Assembly: GCA_024704765.1 (NCBI GenBank)
Contig: JAKMXF010000055.1
Coordinates: 1-64,000 of the forward strand
Origin: Oopsacas minuta
Taxonomy: Eukaryota; Porifera; Hexactinellida; Lyssacinosida; Leucopsacidae
Length of the DNA: 64,000 nt
Direction of reading: 5' to 3'
The translations under genes were made by a program, and so were the position numbers. The notes under the pieces were generated by a model. That model searched no databases and had not been told where the DNA came from. It saw only the letters and a list, made by a program, of their open reading frames with translations. How positions within the stretch are numbered: position 1 is the stretch's first letter; each line of letters begins with the position of its first letter. This document shows, piece after piece, positions 10,970 through 21,149 of the stretch.

Positions 10970-11985
10970 TTTGACTGTGCTGACTATACTTGAGTATAGT
11001 GGCCCAGTATTGAAATGGTTGCCTATATTATTATTATATATTCTCCGTAATGTCCTGCAGCCAAAATTGGATAGAATTAAGGTGATATATGGTGTGAGAA
11101 ATTTGAAGATATTTGTCGGGTGTGCTTCTCCTTTTTGCTAATCAATCGGACAGCAAGTGCCACTATTCCACACTGGTCAAACTTTTGCCTGGGCTCTAGA
11201 AAAAAGTACACAGGAAAGGTGGAAAATTTCAGACCTTTCGAAAGAGAAAAAATTCTACACTTTCGTACTCTTCTAGAAATTTTATACCGGTTATTGTTTT
11301 TTGCTTAAAGTAAATGAAAAATATTCATTTTATAGCACTATGTCATCGATAATAATCTATTGTTAAATATTTATTACTTCAAAACTAGATTTTTCTAGTG
11401 CCCTATATAATATGTATTCATTGAATATTCAAATGTTACCGTAGCTTTAATAATTTCTATTATACTTATGAATATAATATTTTTCCGATTAACCATGGAT
11501 AATTTCAAAAACATTTATTTTCCCGATTATATAACCTTTGAATATTCGTAGAAGATTGTTCTAAACAGTAAAAGGGGGAATTCAATACACTGATTCCGAA
11601 TTTGACACTCTTGAATTTGTACCCATCAAATCTCCTCCAGTATTCCCTTCTCTATTAATATTATTTAGTCAACTGATGATTATTGCGAACAAATTGAACA
11701 TTTTATGGACTAGATAATCATATTATTTAGTAAATTTATGGTTTGATGTATTTGAAATCCGAGCTAGTGAAGAAATAATATTCAATTACGTCCTGTGTCG
11801 ACAGCTTAGTTTACTCAAATCAATTTATTTAAAAATTGGCACTATTAATAGGAGGTATTATGTGAATTGGATTAAACCTGACTTTTCGTAGTGCCTCCAT
11901 TTAATTGTGCCACTTTTTAGACAAATTGAATTAATAAACTAAGCTGCCGGCACAGGTTGTAATTTTATATTTTTTCTTCACTGAA
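10970..11985. repeat. 1-kb interspersed repeat, family B copy 1
   Basis: Clearly related over about 1 kb to 51755-52825; both begin near CTGACTATACTT..GTATAGTGGCCC and end after a foldback ending CACAGGTTGTAATTTTATAT. A short inverted fragment of its start lies at 25151-25204. No coding frame is shared, so it looks non-autonomous. The 3' part is the foldback at 11792-11956. Confidence 0.65.
11792..11956. repeat. Foldback at end of family B repeat
   Basis: Arms of about 50 bp: left begins CCTGTGTCGACAGCTTAG, and the reverse complement of the right begins CCTGTGCCGGCAGCTTAG, continuing through CAATTT...AAA..TGGCAC. The loop is about 65 bp. The same structure recurs in the 52.7-kb copy with different mismatches. 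That could mean the hairpin was present in the ancestral element or is being kept. Confidence 0.6.
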
Positions 11986-13279
11986 CTTTTCATGGTTTCA
12001 AGAATACTACAATTCAACCTGAAATCTTGATAGGAAGACGAGGTAACATGTAAATCTAGCACATCATAGAGCGAGTATTTCTCTCACATTGTTCGCTTTA
12101 TATTGTTTCCATGTAGTTGACGCATTCTGCAACAGACAAACCAAACGAGTGACGAATAAAATGTGACAATCACAGAGTAGCAATCTTGCACCTCAGGAGA
12201 AAGTAACTCTGTAATCCACATGTTAACGCTGAAATAGGTGGGGATGTCCAAGACAATTTCTGTTGGGACATAAACAAAGAGCGAAGACCTTAGAAAGTAT
12301 GCCTAGCTTGAATATTTGATTGCCCCTACGATTAAATAGTTCTTTGGTTGTGTGCACACCATCTATGTTGATCTGTATGTCATATATAGGATCTGGTGCG
12401 GGAAAGCCACGTCGTTAGACTGGATAACGACATCTCACTACACGACATTTCGCTACTAACTTGATTGGTGAATTGTAACTATTATTTTCTATTAAATTAT
12501 TCCCCTTAAATATTATGAAAACTACCCATATAGTATCCAAGATGTTGTTTAAATTATTGTCAAGCAGTTCAAAGTATTGCGTCTTAATTTTTGGGATATT
12601 TTCAAAAGTGAAGTAAATCTAATGATTCGAAACAACTGATGTTTATACACAAATTGCATGTAAATATCAAGTAATCATCATTCAAATCCGGAATTTGTAA
12701 ACATCATAAAGCACTTTTTGATGTCAATAAACTTCCAAATTCAATAAATACGATTGCTTACTTTGTTCAGATCATTTTTCTCAAACGAATTATGGATATA
12801 TGTTTATTGTATTTTGTCGAATTATTTCGCTAACACAGAGCGTCCTCATCAACATTCAGGTTGATCAGGACGACTAGTGGAGGCAACAAGATGACTGCTG
12901 GAGGCTATATGTATACAGTACATAGGAGGATTTGAGATATGTTGCAGTGGCAGTACGAGGAGAGGGGAAGCTGTAAGGCGAGGATTCACACCAAATGTAC
13001 AGAGATAGTAAAGCGCACGAGTGAACATACTCATGCGCCCGATGAGCAGGGTGTGAGCTGCTGCGAGACGAAGGTAAGTGTCAAGAGGTAAGCGCGGGAG
13101 TCCCAGGATAGCGCACACCACGTAATGGGCGAGGTTTACGGACAACGTCAGAGGTACTGCTGCCTAACTACCCAACCCGGACAGCCTGAAGCGGACAATA
13201 CAACGCCAACGTGCTAGCGTACTTACAACACCAGTACAGCCTACCAGTCTAGTCTGGAGAATACTATTCACGAACTAGA
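11986..13279. other. No recognised gene
   Basis: AT-rich, featureless sequence until about 12840, where G+C content rises sharply. The 98-codon minus frame at 12849-13145 lies in the G+C-rich part; it may be the decayed tail of the adjacent MULE relic, but no motif supports that. Confidence 0.25.
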
Positions 13280-14140
13280 GTCTTCAAAGCTTCCTCACTC
13301 TGATGGGACCTCCTTCGCTTGGTTGGTGGCTTCCCAGCAAGGTAGTTAGCATACCGCCTCTCCACTAGGCCTTGCTCACGTTTGAGGGCTAAGATGAACT
13401 TCCATATGGTGGGGTGATGTCAGCCGACAGTGGCATTGAAGCTGCGGTGCCATGTTTCTACTGCGTTGGTTGTACGAAGGTGGTTTAAAGGCGTGCCGAT
13501 GTGGTTGTTCCACAGGTGAAAAGGGGACGTCGCAGCTATATGGATGCCACCGGGTAGTATGCGACCGATAGACGACCTATCAAAGTAGTCGACTAGTTCG
13601 CCTATGTCATGGATAAGGGGGAGGTTCAGTGCCACTTGGTTAAACAGATCGGTATGTCTGCTGTCGGACAAATGCAATGGCTGGTATCTTCCGTATGCCC
13701 ATAGCCAGCTCTTCGTCATGTGTGTAGGTAGACTGCAGCCCTACAGCCTACACATGGCGCCATATATTATGTGTGAGGTGGAAGAAGCAACACTCGCTAC
13801 TGTGTTGGTCCAGACATGCTCAAAGCTGGTGATCGCGCCCTTCTCAAAGTCTAGGACCATCTGTTGAGGCTGAGCAAGGGGCACAGTAGGAGGATCTGTT
13901 CCCGCATCCTCAGGTAGGCAGCCTCCGTCTTGTTTGGCAGTAGCACGAACAAGCTCGGTAACATATGACCAGCCTTCATGGGATCATCTCCTCCACGGGG
14001 TCTATGCACCACATACACCGGACGAAGAGGGGAGGTGCCGTCTTGAAGGTGAAGAATCTGTGTACATCTTCCGCACCGAGTCGTAGAGTAAGAACTGTTC
14101 TCCCATGGCTGTCTGCTGGTATACTGTTGGTAGAGCTAGC
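13280..14140 (-). pseudogene. MULE (Mutator-like) transposase relic, G+C-rich
   Basis: Minus-strand blocks in MULE order but changing frames: TFKTAPPLFV (~14030-14055), where the family has the first Asp of DGTF; LLPNKTEAAYL (~13910-13960); LDFEKGAI (~13835-13860), the second Asp; and AVETWHRSFN (~13430-13470) followed by HPTIWKFILALKREQ (~13375-13420). These are the landmarks of animal MULE transposases. The stretch is strikingly more G+C-rich than its neighbours, suggesting recent arrival or a different composition of origin. Stops and frameshifts make it a pseudogene. Terminal repeats were not found. Confidence 0.65.
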
Positions 14141-14920
14141 TCTGCCATACTATAAGACGAAGTTCCATTCAAAGTGCAGACACCATCTCAGCCTGAGAAC
14201 GGTTGTTAAATTTCAATTTTATTTAGCAGTTAAATAAGTTTGTTTCGATATAATACCCTAGATTTCAACATGTTAATCCAGACTGAAATGATGTTCTACT
14301 CGCTATAAGAACTCCATCCTAGTGGCGCACAAAGGGCCGAAGAGGTCACAACTAGGGGCCAAAGCGGCCGAGGAGGCAGAAGTTGGGTTCATGCCCAAAT
14401 TAAATTCAGAAAGGGCGTCCTATCTGTCCTTGTGGCCTGCAGGAGGTTGGGAAGTCGGACATATTATTGTGAGTTCAATTCTTTTGTTGATATAAGTATA
14501 CATATTAATCTGACTAAATCGAACAGAATACCGAAAAATTACATTTCTAACAATCCTGAATTTAGTATTAATTTATTATTTTTTGATCGAATATTGAAGT
14601 AGTGGCTCTAAACAGAATATCCTCGAAATTTTCTATTGCAAAAGAAAATCCCTAAATGAATATTTGATAATCCCACATAAGAGACGCTAATTTTGTGGAA
14701 GGGGTTGTGTTTTTGAGCGTTTCCTTACTTTTACTTAGGACTATACCCCTGGTTGAAAATGTATTAGGTAATCCAAATTGTACTACCTCTTGCAGGCAAA
14801 GTCTGCTATAGAGGGGTCTGGGGAAATTTGACCTTAAGGAGCAAGATATCATTAAAACTATCAACTATAGTGCTATGTAATTTTTACAGCATGTTGTAAA
14901 CATGTAGTAGATACTATATA
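14141..14920. other. No gene recognised
   Basis: A short G+C-rich tract near 14320-14450 contains two AGGGGCC/GGGCCGA-type repeats (CAAAGGGCCGAAGAGG, CCAAAGCGGCCGAGGAGG). The rest is AT-rich and without structure that I can interpret. Confidence 0.25.
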
Positions 14921-15007
14921 TAGTGGCGTATCAAGGGGAGGCGGTGTGAGGTGGTTCGTTCCGGTTGCCACTCAAAGGTGGGTGCCAACCTTGACTGAGA
15001 GAGATTC

Positions 15008-15530
15008 AGTCTGTCCAATAATTATTGCAACACCAGGGAGATTTCTTTGTGTAACCCAGAAACAATAAATATGAAAGTATATGATCTAGTTTTTTGTCTA
15101 CTTGTAGAGAATACACTAAAGATTAATAATTGATCTTATTTCCATCGTTTTCTACGACCATCTGACATCTACGCGTTATAGACTTCCAATAGGGTTCTAA
15201 GAATTTGGATGTGAGAGAATCCCAAATTGCTTGGATACACTTTTCAAGCTCAGCTAGTGATTTGCATGTTGTGTTTTCAACTTGATTTTTCAACCAGCCG
15301 AATGATTTTCTATTGGATCAAGGTCTAGTGATCGACTGGGCCATTGAAAGACATTATTTGGTATTTTTCTGGGATCCATTGTTGAGCTAATTTTGAATGG
15401 TGCTTTGGATCATTATCCTGGACGAGAAACCATCTATTTCCGTGGAAAGCCTCAGCCTGTGAAAGAAGATGCCATACAAGGATCTTGACAAAGAATTGTG
15501 TATCCAAATTCTGACAAAATATGCACAATT
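15008..15530 (-). mobile_element. Truncated Tc1-like element
   Basis: Begins CAGTCTGTCCAATAATTATT, a Tc1-style terminus. On the minus strand, 15325-15528 encodes the segment around the second catalytic Asp: WFLVQDNDPKHHSKLAQQW. The N-terminal two-thirds is absent, and the sequence switches at about 15530 to the Cys-rich gene fragment, so this is a partial copy joined to or inserted in that gene. Confidence 0.65.
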
Positions 15531-16000
15531 GGTAGGTACCGAAAGACGAAAATGCAGCCCATATGTGTAATTCGGTGAGTGTTTAGAAACTCTGTGAATA
15601 TTGGCACAGGTAGATCACTACAATGAGGGACTGGTCGAATAGCAGATTCTAAATTTGGGTAATTCAGCAGGTATCTGTCACTCTTTTTGTAGCCCATAAC
15701 ATTTACCATGGAGAAATAACAATCATCGAAATGATTTTTTGATTCTCTCCAAATCATAGGAATTCCGAAGGGGAGGTGTTTCTCTTTACCCTTACTCCAA
15801 TACCTCAATAATTCCACACATGATTTACAGACCTTATGAGGTGCCCAACTTTTGTCCTGGCCGCCCAGCTTAACTTTGAAATACGCATGGTAAGCTCTAT
15901 TCACAAATTCAATAATATTCTGCATCTGAGGTTTCGGAGTATAGAAACCACAAATATAACAAAAAATGTCTGGAGAATTGAAACACTTTCTTTTCGACAT
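15531..16000 (-). pseudogene. Uncharacterised Cys-rich family, N-terminal part, copy 1
   Basis: The minus-strand frame from an internal Met reads KRKCFNSPDIFCYICGFYTP, then KLGGQDKSWAPHKVCKSCVELL, FGIPMIWRESKNHFDDCYF and YPNLESAIRPVPH. The C-x2-C pairs suggest a zinc-binding N terminus. I recall this architecture from many uncharacterised arthropod gene models whose C terminus carries SEEQGERFHQDI, present separately at 27602-27950. A near-relative N terminus is at 41699-41860. Here it is cut at ~15530 by Tc1 sequence. Function unknown; multi-copy and element-associated, hence likely transposon-borne. Confidence 0.5.
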
Positions 16001-16919
16001 ATCAACACAAAAGAATAACAGACTAGTCAAAAACCAATGAACATATATACTATGTACATAATGTTATTGTTGTAATATGTAATCATGATGAATTTTTGGC
16101 AAAAATCGAAATTTTTCTGAAAATGTAGCTATATGGGTGATAAGAAAAAACTGAATATATGTTCAGAATCAACGCACCTAAATTAGTCTAAATCAGGGAT
16201 CAAAATATAATCAACTGCAATATAACATTTTTTTGTAGGCATGTGTTATCTAACATATCTTTGCATGAATAAATGGATTGTTATTACTTTGTTTGACTAA
16301 TAGTTTCAAGTTGGCCTGAAATATGGACGAGGCCCGATTTTTTGGCCCACCCGGTATATATACAATATGCTTACTTTGATATATCGTTTACAATACAGAT
16401 AATAGGTGTGACAACTTCAAACTCCGCCCCCGGCACCAAGGTTGCTTGACACGCCACTGACTATATATGTAATAGTTGATATTTCATCAATGTTTACTAA
16501 TAATGTACCCACTTTGGCCTTATGCTCCCAGTGGTTTGAGGCCAAAATTACATGATGCTAGCCAAAATGGAAAATATTCAGAAAATATTCATGATAGACC
16601 TCCAAAAACTTCCCAAGAATACGGGAAAACATTGAAATTCGTGGGTGTACTTTCCCCTTCGCTCCTTCCCTACCTTCAACTTGTTTTGTGTAAAATTACT
16701 CAGCTTCAGGTTCAAGTTTATCAGTATTAATGAGAATGGGGAGCCTGGAAATTCTACCAAACATTGCTTGAAAGGGTGGGTAATTGGTTGAATCTTGAAT
16801 TGATGTGTTGTACGCATAAACAATGTCTAATATTTTACATCCAGGTACTTTTTTCTCTCGGAGTACATCCCCAATTTAGTATTCCATGGTTTGATTGAAT
16901 ATTTCATCTAAGCCACTGC

Positions 16920-17174
16920 CTGTTGGTGATATGCTGTCCCAAGTCTATGATTTATCCCCAATTCAATTCAATTCCATTATTCAAATTGTTGTATAATTCA
17001 TCCCTGGTATTATCGCAATAGTATCCTAGAACATTCCTCTCTACTAGTACTAATGATAGTATCACTTTAGTTAGTATTATAGTAACTCTTTGATTAGGCT
17101 TCAGAGTATTCTTAGATTATGCCTGCATGTTCATTAGATTCCCACTATTGGTATTGGTAGTTAGATATATTACA
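16920..17174 (+). repeat. 5' LTR of Gypsy-type relic
   Basis: Starts TGTTGGTGATATGCTGTCCC and ends ...ATATTACA, directly before CTGGCGACAAAG, which can serve as the primer-binding site. Length is about 255 bp. Its 3' part (from ~17088, TTTGATTAGGCTTCAGAGTA) recurs at 18738, identifying it as a long terminal repeat. Confidence 0.65.
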
Positions 17175-17199
17175 CTGGCGACAAAGATTGTTTTACTCG

Positions 17200-17743
17200 A
17201 TGGCAACTCGACAAAGAACATTTCGTGAATTTGATAATAGTGAGGGAGACTGGGCTTATACAGAACGGCTTGTGCATTATTATGTAGCTAATGAGATTGA
17301 ATCGGAAGAAAGGCGGAGGGCTATACTACTCAGTTGTTGCGGCCCACAGGCTTATTAATTTGTTAGGAACTTGCTTGCTCCAGAAAGCCAGCTGACAAAA
17401 CCTACACCGAGATAGTACAGTTGGTAGGCCTCATTTTAATCCTAAACCTTCGATAATAGTGCAGAGGTATATACTTCACTCTTGTTCCCGTAGTCAACCT
17501 GAATCGGTGGCTACTTATGGGGTTAGGCTGAAAAGACTTTCAGAACATTGTGGATTGGGTGAAACGCGGCAGGACCTGTTACGTAATAGTCTGGCATGTT
17601 GTATAAACGATGCAGGTATCCAGCACAGGTTAATTTCTGAACTTGAGTTGATGTATAAGAAGGCATTAGACATTGCACTAGGCATGGAATCCGCAGAACA
17701 GAAGGCTAAGAATCTTCAATCCCAGAGGAAGGGATTCACATAA
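17200..17743 (+). pseudogene. Gag-like gene, broken
   Basis: The ATG at 17200 opens a frame with FREFDNSEGDWAYTERLVHYY, typical of Gypsy gag, then stops near 17360. It resumes at 17459 as SRSQPESVATYGVRLKRLSEHCGLGE and continues to 17743 (NDAGIQHRLISELELMYKKALDIA), the conserved capsid block 'ESV..Y...L..L...C'. A C-x2-C zinc knuckle with a weak context appears near 17890 (GCLCYRCDG). It would package element RNA; this copy is non-functional because of stops. Confidence 0.6.
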
Positions 17744-18143
17744 TCGAAGCTTCAGCCAAGCGCGGGGCTCAAGTTGATGAGACAGTCAGACTGAGAACAT
17801 CTAATAATGAAAACCTAGGTTCAGGCTATGTCTTCCCCATGAATTCTTCGAATCGATGTCATGCAACACTACGTGGTCACGGTTGTTTGTGTTACAGATG
17901 CGATGGAAGGCATCAATCGAAGCACTCCAGTTTAAAGAGGCGACGTGTTATAATTATACTATACGGGGGCATTTAGCTAAAGTTTGCCGAAGCTAGTCGG
18001 GGTCCGAATCTACTTATGGGCTTACTGGTCGGAGAAATATTCATTACTCAGGCCATGACAATGAAAACACCAATCACGAGCCTGAATACAGCCTATACAA
18101 CATTAGCGATCTAGTCGCTGATCCTCTAAATGTTAAAGTTCTG

Positions 18144-18410
18144 GTGTGTGGTATCGAATTTTCAATGGAAATCAATACGGGAGCAACTAAATCAATAACG
18201 AGTAAGATGACATTCGATAGTCTATGGCCCTCTTCAAATGCTCCCCCGCTCAAAATAACAGTCACTCGACTAAGAACCTATACAGGTGGGACTATCAAGG
18301 TAATCGGTGAAGTGGTGGTTGAGGTAACGCTAGACGGTCAACAAGAAAGACTTTGCCTGTTAATCGTAGATGGCGATCGCCCGAGTCTTTGGGGAGAGAC
18401 TGGTTAAGGA
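18144..18410 (+). pseudogene. Retroviral-type aspartic protease, active-site Asp replaced
   Basis: The 87-codon frame contains FSMEINTGATKSI, where the family has the catalytic D-T-G-A; here the first residue is Asn. It continues with TYTGGTIKVIGEVVVEV and LLIVDGDRPSLWGE, the flap and the usual 'G..sLlGRdWL' ending, after which the frame breaks. Protease of the Gypsy polyprotein; loss of the Asp would abolish activity. Confidence 0.6.
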
Positions 18411-18479
18411 AGCTGAGAATCAATTAGTGTCAACTGAACTAAATTCACCATACCGAAGAGTTACAGAGCATTTTGGACA

Positions 18480-18737
18480 ACCATTCGACGGTGTTTAAGG
18501 AAGAGTTGGGTCTTATAGGAGGTATACGAGCGAACATCTTCGTCCATCTTATGCCACCCCCATTGATTTTTTAGGTAAGGACAGTACTTTTCGCATTCCC
18601 CGGGAAGGTGGAACAAGAAATAATTCGACTACAGGAACAGGGAGTAATCGAACCTGTACGCTTCGCCGATTGGATAGCTCCAGTAGCACCGGTGATCAAG
18701 AGTGATGGAGTTCGTTTATGTGGTGATCATAAAGCCA
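18480..18737 (+). pseudogene. Reverse transcriptase N-terminal fragment
   Basis: Frames in this stretch encode FPGKVEQEIIRLQEQGVIEPV and APVAPVIKSDGVRLCGDHKATL, the well-known start of the Gypsy reverse transcriptase palm/fingers region. Everything after it, including the YxDD motif, is deleted. Confidence 0.65.
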
Positions 18738-18816
18738 CTTTGATTAAGCTTCAGAGTATTCTTAGCTTATACCTGTAATTGCTTATTCATTAGATTCCCA
18801 CTATTGTTATTGATAA
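18738..18816 (+). repeat. Partial 3' LTR
   Basis: Repeats the last part of the 5' LTR (GCTTCAGAGTATTCTTAG.TTAT.CCTG...ATTAGATTCCCACTATTG) with a few differences and ends ...GATAACA before CTGGGC. The divergence and missing left part show an old, deleted copy. Confidence 0.6.
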
Positions 18817-19152
18817 CACTGGGCAACATCAAATTTATTCCTCAAATGAAAATATATTACCTAGACTAACTTTGGGATGATGATTCCAAATCTGAAATCA
18901 GAATTGGTCTATCACGTCAGGATTTCAAGATATGAAAATTCACGAAATTCGGATTTTGCATTGATTAGCACTATAAAATAAGGTACTATACAGTACAAGT
19001 TAGGCCTATTGTACAATTTTCTTTCCCAGCGAATTGTTGGTCAACAATGCATATTATGTACGGTTAATATTAACATTATTTTGTAAATGTAATGTTCTAT
19101 CTTTCGANACTTAAGTTCATCTCGTGTATCAAATTCTCCTCTCTCGGAATCA

Positions 19153-19728
19153 TTGATATTTCCAGATTTTTCACTGGAGACTAACACAGTTATAACAGCG
19201 GGTCCTATTCCAACGCACTGCTCATCGGATTACCATTCATACAGCTGTGAATCTAGCGATTCTGCATTTAATTTATCTATTGAATCATCCGTCCATGAAT
19301 CTACCTCTTTGAAATGTGAGCATAATCTGAACAAGATTGACATGGGAATCAAGATGAAGCCTTTTCACTTATGTTTGAATCGAGTAATTATTTCTGCAAA
19401 GAAAAATCGTCGTAATCCATATTCTAAAATGGAATTACGAAAAGCCCATCCAAGAAGTATATTTAGAAACCAGAATGATGAGAATATTTTTAAAGATGTT
19501 TTTTCTGATTTAATTTCGCGTGTAGCTAGCAAAGTCAATGTATCTAAGAGCGATATTTTGGAACGAGCTCACACATGCCATCAGTTCTCTCCAATTCTTT
19601 CAGTACTATATGAAAGTTATCCAGAACACACTGTGAATACAAAGATGATCAAAAAGGTACGTACCTTAGGGATACCTTCGTGCAAGAAGATTATTGACAA
19701 GGTCCACACAGTTAGCCGTTCTTAGCCC
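19153..19728 (+). CDS. Unrecognised 190-codon ORF
   Basis: One of the longer frames not explained by a known element. The N-terminal half is Ser-rich with acidic patches (SCESSDSAFNLSIESSVHES). The C-terminal half is basic and helical-looking (KKNRRNPYSKMELRKAHPR... then VFSDLISRVASKVNVSKSD and MIKKVRTLGIPSCKKIIDKV). No catalytic motif or membrane segment. An 'n' at 19108, just upstream, prevents judging whether earlier exons exist. It could be a host exon, a decayed transposon gene or chance. Confidence 0.3.
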
Positions 19729-19919
19729 TTAAATTGAAATATTTACCTTTTCTACATTAATAATTTTATGCTAAAATATTCTGATAATTGAATCATATAA
19801 TCTTTTTCAAATTTTGAATTATTATCTTTTTTACACTTTTTCGCATATTACATACCGTAAATAGGGGATACTTCGTCCAACGGGGGTTGTCTTAGACTAG
19901 GTATTGAAGTTTTTAAGAA

Positions 19920-20000
19920 ATTTAAGGGCCTAATGAGACATATAAGGTGATATCTTGACATATTATGTGCGATTGGGACATAAGATGCAATTGGAATATA
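19920..20000. repeat. Degenerate short tandem repeat, upstream outlier
   Basis: Units of about 20 bp built on '(a)GTGC/GTGATAT..GGGACATAA' (for example TGTGCGATTGGGACATAAGA, then TGCAATTGGAATATA). It resembles the larger array at 20440-20765 and may be a separated part of it. Confidence 0.4.
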
Positions 20001-20439
20001 GCAAGAGCTAGAGATTAGTTTTTATCATGTGTATAGAAAGTGATAAATTGTAATATCTAAATGATATCTCTAGAAACTCTATGTGATAGGTGTCAAAATG
20101 TCATCTCTAACACGTTTTAATTAGAATGTAAAAAAACGCCAAGATTGCGACCTCTAATGTAGCCCAGGCAGCAAGATAAGGGGTGAGCATATTTTGGAGA
20201 ATTAGATTACCGTAATATATTGACAATAGGAAATGGGCAGAATGATCATGATAATGGCAGACCTTGAAATGCTCCCATAATATTTATCATCGTTTGACAG
20301 TTCTATATTGTTTTGAAAAATTCTTACACTACACAGAATGGTTTATAAGCAGCCCACTAGCTCATCTACCCACCGGAAGATATCCGTTCTCCCCCGTAGG
20401 CCAGTCAATCCCTGATATCAGGATATAAAAAGTTATAAC

Positions 20440-20765
20440 AGGAAAGTAATAGTGCTATTGGACATTTAATGTGGTAACCGGACATCAAAGTGCGGGCGGG
20501 ACTTTTATGGTGCTTTACCTTTGGAATATACTGTGCTATCGGGAGATTTCAAGTACTATTAGGAAATATATGTTGCTTACCAGACATAAATGTTGCTTTT
20601 TTGGGTATCTAATGCGCAAACGGAACATTTAATGTATTTGGGACTTTATCGTGCTACGGACTCAAAAGGTGTTTCGTTTTGGGACATATTAGGTGATATC
20701 GAAACACTGTAAAGGCTTTTGGGAGATGTGATGTTTAAACAGGACATTAATGGTGCTGTTATGAC
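20440..20765. repeat. Degenerate ~20-bp tandem array
   Basis: Some fifteen units of roughly 19-23 bp follow the pattern GTGCTAT-x-GGGACATTTAAT (GTGCTATTGGACATTTAAT, GTGGTAACCGGACATCAAA, GTGCTATCGGGAGATTTCAA, GTTGCTTACCAGACATAAAT and so on). They differ from one another by several bases each, so this is an old minisatellite rather than a recent expansion. Confidence 0.6.
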
Positions 20766-20774
20766 CATGTACGG

Positions 20775-20995
20775 ATTCAAATCAGAATTTATTCCTTTAA
20801 TTCGCATTCCGACGTCAAATTTTCGGACTTTCTCATTCAGCCATTTAATTCCAGGAATCAAGTACTAATTCCCATTCTCATTCCTTGACATCAGAAATTA
20901 TTCCCATTCTCAGCCCTTTAATTACAGGAATTATGGACTTATTTCCTATTCCAAGGAATCAGAATTTATTCCCATTTTCAGCCCTTTAATACTCT
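20775..20995. repeat. Degenerate ~65-bp tandem repeat
   Basis: Three units built around AGAATTTATTCCCATTTTCAGCCCTTTAAT and an AGGAATCA.. spacer, at about 20775, 20850 and 20900-20995. Adjacent to, but different from, the 20-bp array. Confidence 0.5.
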
Positions 20996-21149
20996 CGATA
21001 TGACAATAATTATAATTATTTTTTGATGATTATTATTATTCATACTATTGAGATAGAATCTTCAAAAATCTGAAGTAGAAATTGCTGAGTTAAAATAATT
21101 GATATCGCGGTTCTATATTCTGATCATAATGGCTTAGTTATCCTTTTGT

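Larger units (their letters stand above)
14921..16459. mobile_element. hAT-type element with 8-bp TSD
   Basis: The left end reads TAGTGGCGTATCAAG and the right end, on the opposite strand, CAGTGGCGTGTCAAG. Both sides are flanked by the same 8 bp, ACTATATA (14913-14920 and 16460-16467). An 8-bp duplication with CAGTGGCGT ends points to the hAT superfamily. Subterminal GGTGCCAACCTTG/GGCACCAAGGTTG motifs add to the inverted structure. No hAT transposase lies inside; it holds the Cys-rich gene fragment (15452-16030) and a Tc1 fragment. Confidence 0.75.
16920..18816 (+). mobile_element. Gypsy-type LTR retrotransposon, internally deleted
   Basis: Order is LTR, primer-binding site, gag (from ATG at 17200), protease, start of reverse transcriptase, partial 3' LTR. 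Most of the polymerase gene and the first part of the 3' LTR are missing: RT sequence ends at ~18737 and the LTR fragment begins at once. Frames are interrupted. It is a defective relic; no envelope-like gene is seen. Confidence 0.7.
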
